A stretch of DNA of 6,232 nucleotides. It comes from Rubritepida sp. Lineage in GTDB: Bacteria > Pseudomonadota > Alphaproteobacteria > Acetobacterales > Acetobacteraceae. The translations under genes and the position numbers were made by a program. Where the stretch lies: positions 1 to 6,232 of the forward strand of contig JAQGHZ010000698.1 in NCBI GenBank assembly GCA_028291485.1, read 5' to 3'. Below the pieces are notes generated by a model, which worked only from the letters and a program-made list of their open reading frames with translations, had not been told where the DNA came from and searched no databases. Below, piece by piece: positions 1 through 6,232 of the stretch (the first letter of the stretch is position 1; each line of letters opens with the position of its first letter).

Positions 1-567
1 ATCGCAAACGTCATGAGGGCGAGCGGCATCCGCAATTTCCGCTACATCGCCTTCCCGCCGGTCGTCTTCGAGGCGCCGTCGCGCGCCGTCGAGGCGGAGG
101 CGGTGGTCCTGCCGGAGCCGGTCCCCGGCGGGCCGGAGCCGGTCGTCGCGCCGGAGAACACGCTGCCCGCCCCGCCCGAGCCTACCCCCGCCCTCGCCCT
201 GGTGCCGGTCCAACCGGGAGCAGCCGCCGTTGCGCCGCCCGTGGCTTCGCCCGCCTGGACGCAAACTGTGTCCGGACCGCCGGTCGCGATACCGCCGCCG
301 CTCGCTTCGCGGCAGGCCATGCCGGTGCAGGCCGCGCCGGAGCCGATTCCCGATCCGCCCAGTTGGTCGCAGGCCGTTCCGCCGCCTCCGGTCAGGCCCC
401 CCACCGGCCTGCGCCTGCTGGCCGAAGCCGCCGCCGCACCGCCGCCGCCATCGCCGAAGCAGCCGTCCGACTCGCCGCGCCGCTTCGCCCTGCTCGACGA
501 CATCCAGACCGAGATGCGCCCGCGGCGCGCCCGCACCGGCCGCCGCAGGCCCGGCGACCCGCTGTGA
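1..567 (+). CDS. Proline-rich putative cellulose synthase accessory protein (BcsH/BcsO/BcsP-like candidate), 5' end uncertain
   Basis: The reading frame is open to the left edge and ends at TGA 565-567. The first in-window ATG is at 13 (184 residues), but no Shine-Dalgarno sequence is visible in the 12 bases before it, so the true start may lie upstream. Numbering from that ATG, residues 6-20 are aromatic and hydrophobic (GIRNFRYIAFPP). Residues 21 to about 150 are a low-complexity Pro/Ala/Val region with PEPV repeats and PPPP runs; about 46 of 184 residues are proline. The C-terminus has a short possible helix (RRFALLDDIQTEM) and then a very basic Arg-rich tail. There is no signal peptide or membrane segment, so it is probably cytoplasmic and largely disordered. 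It lies 7 bases before bcsQ, the place where proline-rich Bcs accessory proteins occur. Those proteins (BcsH/CcpAx, BcsO, BcsP) are linked to synthase clustering and crystalline cellulose. Assignment to that group rests on composition, position and a short N-terminal resemblance, and is inference. Which family it belongs to is unresolved. Confidence 0.72.
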   Translation: MANVMRASGIRNFRYIAFPPVVFEAPSRAVEAEAVVLPEPVPGGPEPVVAPENTLPAPPEPTPALALVPVQPGAAAVAPPVASPAWTQTVSGPPVAIPPPLASRQAMPVQAAPEPIPDPPSWSQAVPPPPVRPPTGLRLLAEAAAAPPPPSPKQPSDSPRRFALLDDIQTEMRPRRARTGRRRPGDPL

Positions 568-574
568 TCGCCCC

Positions 575-1384
575 ATGCCGCTGATCGCCTTCGCCTCGCC
601 CAAGGGCGGCGTCGGGAAAACGACGATCGCCGCCCATGTCGCGGCGATCCTGGCGCGGCGCGGCTACAAGGTCATCGCCCTCGACCTCGATCCGCAGAAC
701 GCGCTGCGGCTGCACCTGGGCGTCTCCATCCGCGAGGAGGGGCGCTTCCTGTCCAGCCTCCCCTCGCGCCCGATCTGGCAGGACTGCGTGACGGAGACCG
801 AATCCGGCGTGCGCCTGCTGCCCTTCGGCCCGCAGGACCCGCTGGGCACGCTGGAGCTCGCCGTGGCGCTCACGCAGGATCCGGCGCTGCTGGCCGATCC
901 CGTGCGCGACATGCTGGCGACGCCCGACAACATCGTGATCGTGGACAGCCCGCCCGGCCCCAATGCCGCGCTGACCGCCATCACCTCCCTGCTCGACCTG
1001 CTGGTGCTCGTGCTGCTGGCCGATGGCGGGAGCGCCGCCATCATCCCGCAGATCGCGAGCAACCGCTTCCTCGGCCGCGGCACGCTGGCCAGCCGCTCGG
1101 CCGATCGCGCGGTGGTCGTGCTGAACCAGGTGGACGAGGCCGAGCCGCTGTCCGACGCCGTGCTCGATATGGCGCAGGCCGCGCTGGGCAAGCGCCTGAT
1201 CGGCGCCGTCTGCCGCGACCAGGCGCTCGCCGAGGCGCTGGCCGACAAGCGCATGCTGGTCGAGGGCGAGGAGGGGGCCGGCGAGGACTTCCAGATCCTC
1301 GCCGAGGCCATCGTGCGGCGCCTCAGGCTCCCGGGCACGGGGCAGCAGGGCTACCAGGGCCTGCTCGAATGGAGGCAGCCGTGA
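575..1384 (+). CDS. bcsQ: BcsQ, ParA/MinD-family ATPase of cellulose biosynthesis
   Basis: The 269-residue product is a SIMIBI-class P-loop ATPase. The deviant Walker A motif is KGGVGKTT at residues 10-17, followed by the A' motif LDLDPQN at 36-42 and Walker B VIVDSPPG at 121-128. LLPFG in the middle and CRDQALAEALA near the C-terminus match positions I recall from E. coli BcsQ (LLPFG, HRDEAMAECLA), which separates it from ordinary ParA or MinD. Length is close to the roughly 250 residues of E. coli BcsQ. BcsQ is a cytoplasmic protein needed for cellulose secretion and polar placement in enterobacteria. The signature Lys of Walker A is present here, whereas the E. coli motif as I recall it is RGGVGTTT. 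The start is ATG 575, just before the hydrophobic strand leading to Walker A. No good Shine-Dalgarno sequence precedes it and the upstream stop is only 7 bases away, so coupled translation is likely. An in-frame ATG at 230 would add an Arg-rich out-of-frame read of the proline-rich gene and is not credible. The stop overlaps the bcsAB start. Confidence 0.93.
   Translation: MPLIAFASPKGGVGKTTIAAHVAAILARRGYKVIALDLDPQNALRLHLGVSIREEGRFLSSLPSRPIWQDCVTETESGVRLLPFGPQDPLGTLELAVALTQDPALLADPVRDMLATPDNIVIVDSPPGPNAALTAITSLLDLLVLVLLADGGSAAIIPQIASNRFLGRGTLASRSADRAVVVLNQVDEAEPLSDAVLDMAQAALGKRLIGAVCRDQALAEALADKRMLVEGEEGAGEDFQILAEAIVRRLRLPGTGQQGYQGLLEWRQP
1371..1375 (+). promoter_or_regulatory. Shine-Dalgarno sequence that fixes the bcsAB start at GTG 1381
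   Basis: GGAGG lies inside the last codons of bcsQ, 5 bases before GTG 1381, which in turn overlaps the bcsQ TGA as GTGA. This spacing is ideal. The alternative in-frame ATG at 1369 overlaps the GGAGG itself and has no comparable site upstream, so GTG is preferred. The arrangement implies translational coupling of bcsQ and bcsAB. Confidence 0.8.
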
Positions 1385-4300
1385 GCGGCGGACGCTTTTC
1401 CGAATTCGTCCAGACCTTTCCCGGTCCCGCGCCGCGGGCCGCGAAGCTGAAGCGTCTCGCCGCCATGGTGCTGGGCTTCCTCGGCGCCTTCTTCTTCATC
1501 ACCGCGCCCATGTCCGAGGAGGGCCAGGTCTGGCTGACCCTGGGCGGGATCGTGGCCTTCCTCCTCCTGAACCGCAGCGGATCCCGCAAGATCGGGATGA
1601 TCCTGGTGGTGATGTCGGTGATGGTGAGCTCGCGCTACCTCTTCTGGCGCGCGACCGAGACGCTGGAATTCGATTCCCTGCTGCAGACGATGCTGGGCAC
1701 GGGCCTCTTCGGCGCCGAGCTCTTCGCCGGCATCCTGATGACGCTCTCCTACATCCAGACATCCTATCCGCTGGACCGCAAGCCGGTGCCGCTGCCCGCC
1801 GACCCCGAGAGCTGGCCGACGGTGGACATCTACATCCCCAGCTACAACGAGAGCCTCGACCTCGTGCGGCCGACCGTTCTGGCCGCGATGAACATGGACT
1901 ACCCGCGCGACAAGATGAACGTCTGGATCCTGGACGACGGCCGCCGTCCGGAATTCCGCGAATTCGCCGAGGAGGCGGGCTGCGGCTACATCATCCGGCC
2001 CGACAACAAGGGCGCGAAGGCCGGCAACCTCAATCACGCACTGCGTCACACCGAGGGCGAGTACATCGCGATCTTCGACTGCGACCACGCGCCCACGCGG
2101 GCCTTCCTGCAGCTCACCCTCGGCTGGCTGGTGCGCGACAGGCGGATCGCGCTGGTGCAGACGCCGCACCATTTCTACTCGCCCGATCCCTTCGAGCGGA
2201 ACCTCGCGCGGCAGCGGCTGGTGCCCAATGAGGGGCTGCTCTTCTACGGCGCGATCCAGTCCGGCTCCGACATGTGGAACGCCGCCTTCTTCTGCGGCTC
2301 CTGCGCGGTCATCCGCCGCGAGGCGCTGGAGGAGGTGGGCGGCGTGCCGCACGTCACCGTCACCGAGGACTGCCACTGCGCGCTGAAGATGCAGCAGAAG
2401 GGCTGGCACACCGCCTATATCCGCATCCCGCTGGCGGCCGGCCTGGCCACCGAGCGCCTGGCGCTGCACATCGGCCAGCGGCTGCGCTGGGCGCGCGGCA
2501 TGCTGCAGATCATGCGCACGGAGAACACGCTCTTCGCGCCCGGGCTGAAATGGGCGCAGCGCTTCTGCTACTTCATCGCGGGCTTCGGCTTCCTCTTCGC
2601 CCTGCCGCGCGTGATCTTCCTCACCTCGCCGCTGGCCTTCCTCTTCTTCGGCGAAAGCGTGATCGCGGCCTCGCCCCTGGCCATCATCGCCTATGCGGGC
2701 AGCCACATGTTCCACGCCGTCGGCACCACCGCGCGGCTGAACGGCAAGCACCGCCACTCCTTCTGGTCCGAGATCTACGAGGCGTCTCTGGCCGTCCCCC
2801 TGCTGCCCGTGACGCTGCTGACGCTGTGGGATCCGTCCAAGGGAAAGTTCAACGTGACGGACAAGGGCGGCATCCTGGAGGCGGGCTATCTCGACTTCCG
2901 CGCCGTGCTGCCCAACCTGATCATGCTGGTGCTGCTGGGGGCGGGCTTCCTCATCGGCCTCTGGGGCACCTTCACCAGCGAGTTCGGCACGATCGAAGGC
3001 AACGCCTACCTGCTCAACACGATCTGGGCCGGCATGTGCCTGATCCCGCTGTCGGCCAGCGTGGCCGTGGGCCGCGAGCGCGAGCAGTCCCGCGTGCGCG
3101 CCCGCGTCGAGGCCGACCTGCCGGGGTATCTCATCCTGCCGAGCGGCGAGCGGCTGGCCGCGCACAGCGCCAACCTTTCGCTCTCCGGCGCGCGCATGCT
3201 GCTGGACCGCGCGCTGGGCGTGGCCGAGGGCGACCGCGTGGGCGTGGCCTTCGAGACCGGCGGCGACATCGTGGAACTCAAGGCCGAGGTGATCCGCTGG
3301 GACGGGCAGGAGGCCTATCTCCAGTTCATCATCGACGACATCGCCGACGAGGCCGCCGTGGTGCGCGCCTTCTTCGGCCGGCCGGACGCCTGGCTCTACT
3401 GGGACCACTGGCCCGAGGACAAACCCCTGCGCTCGCTTCTCAATGTCGTCCTCGCCACGGCCGATGCCGTGTTCCGCAAGTATCGCTTCGGCATCCTGCG
3501 TGCGGCCAAGGTGCTGGTGCCCTCCAAGCCGCAGGCGGCGCGCGTGTCGGATGTGGTGGCGCCGCGCCGGCCCGTCACCAAGGCGCGGCCCATCGTGGAG
3601 ACCACGGCGGTTCTGCTGCTCGCGGCCGGCCTCGCCTTCGGTGCGCCGGCGGCCGCGCAGGTGCCGGACCCGGCGGTGCCGGCGCAAGCCGTCGCCCCGC
3701 CTTCCGTCCCCCCGGCTCGCCTCGCGCCGGATCCCGCCATGCCCGATGCGCTGCCGCCCGGCGCGCGCGTCGTCACGCGGACGCTGCGCGAGCTCGGCCT
3801 CTCCGGCCCCATGCAGCTGCGCGGCATCTCCGACCTACAGGGCGTGCTCTTCGGCCTGCGCGGCGACGAGGTGGTGACCGAGGCGCGCATGACGGTGGCG
3901 GGCGGCGCCTCCCCGCAGCTCATCCCCAACCTCAGCCAGATCGCCATCACGCTGAACGAGCAGGCCGTCGGCACCATCCCGATGGATTCCGCGCGGCAGA
4001 GCTTCGGGCCGATGGAGTTCCCGCTCGACCCGCTCTACTTCGCCGAGGTCAACCGGCTGAATTTCCGCTTCGCAGGCCGCTACACCACGGAATGCAACGA
4101 TCCCCTGTCCGGGCTGCTCTGGGCGACCATCTCCGACCTCTCCACCGTCGAAATGCGCATCGAGCGCCTGCCGCCGCAGCGCGAGCTGGCCCGCCTGCCG
4201 GAGCCGCTCTTCGACCGGCGCGTCCTGCAGGGCATCGTCACCCTGCCCATGATCCTGCCCGAGACGCTCGGGCCCGCTGGGCTCCGCGCCGCCGCCATCG

Positions 4301-5919
4301 CCGCCTCCTGGTTCGCCGTGCAGGCCGACTATCGCGGCGCGACCTTCCCGGTCTCCCGCACGGTGCCCGAGCGCGGCGACGGCATCGTGATCGCCGTCGG
4401 CGTGGATTCCGTGCCGGGCGTCGCCCTGCCGCGGATGGACGGGCCGACGCTGGCGCTCGTCGCCAACCCGGCCGACGCCTTCGGCACGCTGCTCGTCATC
4501 GGCGGGCGCAGCGAGGCCGAGGCGGTGGCCGCCGCGCAATCGCTGGTCGCGGCGCGCGCCGCGCTCTCGGGCGAGGTGGCGCGCGTGGTGGCGCCCTCCA
4601 TCCCGGGCCGCCAGCCCTATGACGCGCCGCGCTGGATCCGCACCGACCGGGCGGTGGAGCTCGGCAGCCTCGTCTCCGCGCAGGATCTCCAGTCGCAGGG
4701 CTATTCGCCGGGCTCCATCCGCATCCCGCTGCGCACCGCGCCGGACATCGTGACCTGGCGCAACCGCGGCTTCCCGCTGAAGCTGGCCTACCGCGCGCCG
4801 CCCGGGCCCGTGGTGGACGTCTCGACCTCGCGGCTGGATGCGGCGCTCTCCGGCGTCTACCTGCGCTCCTTCCGGCTGGCCGATCCCGCGTTTGTCCCCG
4901 TGCTGAGCTCGGCCTGGGACTGGGTCTCCGACCAGATGGGGATCGGCTCCGGCACGGAGGTCCGCAACGGCCGGGTCAGCATCCCGCCCTACCTCATCCT
5001 CGGCCGCGACGAGCTGCAGCTGCGCTTCGACATGCGGCCCATGGCGCGCGGCGACTGCGTGGCCGTGCCGGCCGACGTGCGGGCCGCGATCGAGCCCACC
5101 AGCACGGTGGACCTGCGGCGCGCGCATCGCCATGCGCGGCTGCCCAATCTCGGCTTCTTCGCCTCCTCCGGCTTTCCCTTCACGCGGATGGCCGACCTCT
5201 CCAACACCGCCGTCGTGGTGCCGGAGCGCGCGAACCCGGTGGAGCTGACCGCCTTCCTCGACCTCGTGGGCCAACTCGCCGCGACGGTGGGCCTCGCCTC
5301 GACGGGCGTGCAGGTGGTGACGCCGGGCGGGCTGCAATCCGTCGCGGCGCGGGACCTCCTCGTCATCGGCACGCTCGGCCGCAATCCGGCGCTCAACACG
5401 CTGCTGCGCGACACGCCCGTGCGGATCGAGAACGACCGGCTGACCCTGGCGCTGCCGGACGCGCTGCAGGACGTGCGCGCGGTCTTCCTCGACGCGCCGA
5501 CCGGCTCCGAGCGCGGCCGTGCCAGCGCCGTGGTCAACGAGAGCGGCGGGGAGGGGATGGCCGTGCTGCTCGGCGTGGAGAGCCCGCTGCAATCCGGCCG
5601 CTCCGTGGTGGCGCTGACGGGGATGACGCCGGTCGCCATCAGCGGGCTCGTCGCCGCGCTGCGCGATCCGGTCCTCGCGCCGCGCATCCAGGGGGACGTC
5701 GCGCTGCTCTCGGGCGGGGTGATGCAGAGCTTCCGCACCCAGACGCCCTATGCGGTCGGCCGGCTGCCCTGGTGGCTCCGGCCGCAGGTCTGGCTGGCCG
5801 AGCGGCCGGAGCGGGTGCTGCTGCTGCTCCTGGCCTCGGCCGCGCTCATCGGCATCCCCTTCTTCTGGATGCTGCGCCGGCGTTCGCTTTCGCGGTTGCG
5901 GGGACGCACGCATTCGTGA
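1381..5919 (+). CDS. bcsAB: BcsAB, fused cellulose synthase catalytic subunit and periplasmic subunit
   Basis: The 1512-residue inner-membrane protein (numbered from GTG 1381) makes beta-1,4-glucan from UDP-glucose and moves it to the periplasm. BcsA half: four hydrophobic helices at about 26-44, 50-63, 71-90 and 101-125. The GT2 domain follows, with VDIYIPSYNE 148-157, LDDG 184-187, the metal-binding DCD 233-235, FFCGSC 303-308, the TED catalytic-base motif 328-330 and QRLRW 366-370. More membrane helices lie between about 395 and 564. The gating-loop motif FNVTDKG is at 490-496. A PilZ domain begins near 566. A signal-peptide-like stretch at 728-759 marks the junction. BcsB half: a short Pro/Ala linker, then two carbohydrate-binding-like and two flavodoxin-like modules alternating. 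CBD1 is about 801-935 (YTTECNDPL and LWATISDLS), FD1 about 950-1070, CBD2 about 1080-1225 and FD2 about 1280-1440. The amphipathic LPWWLRPQVWL is at 1462-1472 and the TM anchor at 1479-1498, with an Arg-rich cytoplasmic tail. All key catalytic residues are present. The fused form resembles Komagataeibacter AcsAB. In that genus the fusion is reported to be processed into two chains. There is no frameshift or internal stop. Confidence 0.97.
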   Translation: MSGGRFSEFVQTFPGPAPRAAKLKRLAAMVLGFLGAFFFITAPMSEEGQVWLTLGGIVAFLLLNRSGSRKIGMILVVMSVMVSSRYLFWRATETLEFDSLLQTMLGTGLFGAELFAGILMTLSYIQTSYPLDRKPVPLPADPESWPTVDIYIPSYNESLDLVRPTVLAAMNMDYPRDKMNVWILDDGRRPEFREFAEEAGCGYIIRPDNKGAKAGNLNHALRHTEGEYIAIFDCDHAPTRAFLQLTLGWLVRDRRIALVQTPHHFYSPDPFERNLARQRLVPNEGLLFYGAIQSGSDMWNAAFFCGSCAVIRREALEEVGGVPHVTVTEDCHCALKMQQKGWHTAYIRIPLAAGLATERLALHIGQRLRWARGMLQIMRTENTLFAPGLKWAQRFCYFIAGFGFLFALPRVIFLTSPLAFLFFGESVIAASPLAIIAYAGSHMFHAVGTTARLNGKHRHSFWSEIYEASLAVPLLPVTLLTLWDPSKGKFNVTDKGGILEAGYLDFRAVLPNLIMLVLLGAGFLIGLWGTFTSEFGTIEGNAYLLNTIWAGMCLIPLSASVAVGREREQSRVRARVEADLPGYLILPSGERLAAHSANLSLSGARMLLDRALGVAEGDRVGVAFETGGDIVELKAEVIRWDGQEAYLQFIIDDIADEAAVVRAFFGRPDAWLYWDHWPEDKPLRSLLNVVLATADAVFRKYRFGILRAAKVLVPSKPQAARVSDVVAPRRPVTKARPIVETTAVLLLAAGLAFGAPAAAQVPDPAVPAQAVAPPSVPPARLAPDPAMPDALPPGARVVTRTLRELGLSGPMQLRGISDLQGVLFGLRGDEVVTEARMTVAGGASPQLIPNLSQIAITLNEQAVGTIPMDSARQSFGPMEFPLDPLYFAEVNRLNFRFAGRYTTECNDPLSGLLWATISDLSTVEMRIERLPPQRELARLPEPLFDRRVLQGIVTLPMILPETLGPAGLRAAAIAASWFAVQADYRGATFPVSRTVPERGDGIVIAVGVDSVPGVALPRMDGPTLALVANPADAFGTLLVIGGRSEAEAVAAAQSLVAARAALSGEVARVVAPSIPGRQPYDAPRWIRTDRAVELGSLVSAQDLQSQGYSPGSIRIPLRTAPDIVTWRNRGFPLKLAYRAPPGPVVDVSTSRLDAALSGVYLRSFRLADPAFVPVLSSAWDWVSDQMGIGSGTEVRNGRVSIPPYLILGRDELQLRFDMRPMARGDCVAVPADVRAAIEPTSTVDLRRAHRHARLPNLGFFASSGFPFTRMADLSNTAVVVPERANPVELTAFLDLVGQLAATVGLASTGVQVVTPGGLQSVAARDLLVIGTLGRNPALNTLLRDTPVRIENDRLTLALPDALQDVRAVFLDAPTGSERGRASAVVNESGGEGMAVLLGVESPLQSGRSVVALTGMTPVAISGLVAALRDPVLAPRIQGDVALLSGGVMQSFRTQTPYAVGRLPWWLRPQVWLAERPERVLLLLLASAALIGIPFFWMLRRRSLSRLRGRTHS
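3076..3375 (+). other. PilZ domain within bcsAB (c-di-GMP-binding switch)
   Basis: This codes for residues of about 566-665 of BcsAB. The RxxxR c-di-GMP motif is R571-VRA-R575, placed just after the last BcsA membrane helix as in other cellulose synthases. The second motif, (D/N)xSxxG, is NLSLSG at 598-603. Both are complete, so allosteric activation by c-di-GMP is expected: in the known BcsA structures ligand binding frees the gating loop (here FNVTDKG, 490-496) from the active site. Domain edges are approximate. Confidence 0.9.
3562..3657 (+). other. Signal-peptide-like junction between the BcsA and BcsB halves
   Basis: Residues 728-759 of BcsAB read as a basic segment (PRRPVTKARP), a hydrophobic core (AVLLLAAGLAFG, 743-754) and a small-residue end (APAAA followed by Gln 760) that fits the signal peptidase I AxA rule. 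The cytoplasmic PilZ domain lies before it and the periplasmic BcsB after it, so at least one membrane crossing is required here. The same PAAA-Q sequence ends the predicted BcsC signal peptide downstream. Whether it is cleaved or stays as an anchor cannot be told from sequence. Confidence 0.7.
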
Positions 5920-5932
5920 GATTCTTCCCTCT

Positions 5933-5938
5933 GGGGGA
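5933..5938 (+). promoter_or_regulatory. Probable ribosome binding site of bcsC
   Basis: The purine run GGGGGA ends 6 bases before ATG 5945, within the 25-base gap between bcsAB and bcsC. It is a partial Shine-Dalgarno match at good spacing and favours 5945 over the out-of-frame ATG at 5938, which overlaps the run. Confidence 0.55.
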
Positions 5939-5944
5939 TGTTGT

Positions 5945-6232
5945 ATGCGCGCCGTGCCTATGGCCCTGCTGCTCGGGGGAGCGGCGCTGGGTCCCGCCGC
6001 CGCCCAGACACAGACCGTCGCCGCCGATCCGGCCGCGACGGCGCAGGCGCCTGCGCGCGCCGTGGACATCCTGATCCGGCAGGCCGAGCGCTGGCTGGCG
6101 CAGGACCGTCCCGACCTCGCCGCCGCCTCCATCGAACGCGCGCTGGCCGCCGAGCCGCGCAACACCGCCGCACTCGCCGTCGCCGCCCGAGTCGAGGCCG
6201 CCCGCAGCAACCGCACCGCGGCCGCCGGCTTC
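5945..6232 (+). CDS. bcsC: BcsC, cellulose export TPR/outer-membrane protein (N-terminal part, cut by window end)
   Basis: Ninety-six codons are open to the right edge. Residues 1-20 form a signal peptide: one Arg at position 2, a hydrophobic core (MALLLGGAALG) and the cleavage-site pattern PAAA before Gln 21. After a short Ala/Pro linker, residues of about 40-73 make a clear tetratricopeptide repeat, with A47, W50, A59, I63, A66 and P71 at consensus positions; a second repeat starts near residue 74. This matches the start of BcsC, whose full form (well over 1000 residues) has many periplasmic TPRs followed by a C-terminal outer-membrane beta-barrel that lets the glucan leave the cell. It follows bcsAB by 25 bases, the same order as in acetic acid bacteria. 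In-frame ATG 5960 is an alternative start, but it would lose the Arg of the signal peptide. The barrel and any bcsD after it are outside the window, so the name rests on signal peptide, TPR and position. Confidence 0.88.
   Translation, partial: MRAVPMALLLGGAALGPAAAQTQTVAADPAATAQAPARAVDILIRQAERWLAQDRPDLAAASIERALAAEPRNTAALAVAARVEAARSNRTAAAGF

Noticed and set aside
111..144. A 13-base direct repeat (111-123 and 132-144) as a possible regulatory or mobile element
   Set aside because: It encodes the repeated PEPV motif of the proline-rich protein, so protein-level repetition explains it.
230..574. N-terminal extension of bcsQ from ATG 230
   Set aside because: The extra 115 residues are an Arg/Pro-rich alternative read of the proline-rich gene with no homology pattern. 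ATG 575 gives a normal BcsQ N-terminus.
1351..3687. A 778-codon open frame on the minus strand opposite the BcsA half
   Set aside because: It lies wholly antisense to a gene with full catalytic motifs. Its translation is His/Arg/Gln/Glu-rich low complexity with no domain, as expected from the reverse of GC-biased codons.
2274..4622. A 782-codon + strand frame inside bcsAB
   Set aside because: It is an Arg/Ala/His-rich out-of-frame shadow, while the overlapping frame encodes conserved BcsA and BcsB motifs throughout.
5920..5944. Possible terminator or promoter between bcsAB and bcsC
   Set aside because: Only 25 bases, with no hairpin plus T-run and no recognisable -35/-10 pair; it holds only a probable ribosome binding site.
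5938..5947. ATG 5938 as the start of the last gene
   Set aside because: Its frame gives an Arg/Gly/Asp-rich sequence without a signal peptide. The frame from ATG 5945 gives a signal peptide and TPR typical of BcsC.
3835..6216. A 793-codon open frame on the minus strand opposite BcsB and BcsC
   Set aside because: It has the same artefact composition (His/Arg/Ala/Gly-rich) and runs across the bcsAB-bcsC boundary, which shows it follows base composition and not a gene.

Overview
This window is part of a bacterial cellulose synthesis and export (bcs) operon. All recognisable genes are on the + strand and tightly packed. The DNA is very GC-rich with strong G/C preference at third codon positions, which creates many long false ORFs in other frames. 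The catalytic subunit BcsA and the periplasmic subunit BcsB are fused into one polypeptide, an arrangement best known from acetic acid bacteria (Komagataeibacter AcsAB). Together with the high GC this suggests an alphaproteobacterium of the Acetobacteraceae (for example a Roseomonas-like genus). That placement is inference.

Layout: (1) positions 1-567 hold a proline-rich ORF, about one quarter proline, open at the left edge. It is a candidate for the BcsH/BcsO/BcsP type of proline-rich accessory proteins. (2) 575-1384 is bcsQ, a ParA/MinD-like ATPase with an intact deviant Walker A motif. (3) 1381-5919 is bcsAB. It starts at a GTG that overlaps the bcsQ stop by 4 bases and has a GGAGG ribosome binding site. 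The protein has a membrane GT2 cellulose synthase with all catalytic motifs, a c-di-GMP-binding PilZ domain, a signal-peptide-like junction, and then a full BcsB with a C-terminal membrane anchor. (4) 5945-6232 is the first 96 codons of bcsC, the TPR and outer-membrane export subunit, cut by the right edge.

How they work together, from knowledge of the families: BcsA polymerises UDP-glucose into beta-1,4-glucan and threads it through the inner membrane when c-di-GMP binds PilZ. BcsB receives and guides the chain in the periplasm, and BcsC carries it through peptidoglycan and the outer membrane. BcsQ and the proline-rich protein probably act on the cytoplasmic side to place or cluster the synthases. 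No promoter, terminator, RNA gene, mobile element or CRISPR array was seen. There is no stretch over 25 bases without a gene, so these genes are probably one transcript started upstream of the window.

The system as a whole is a known one. The least described parts are the proline-rich first ORF, the pairing of bcsQ with a fused bcsAB, and the likely processing site inside the fusion.
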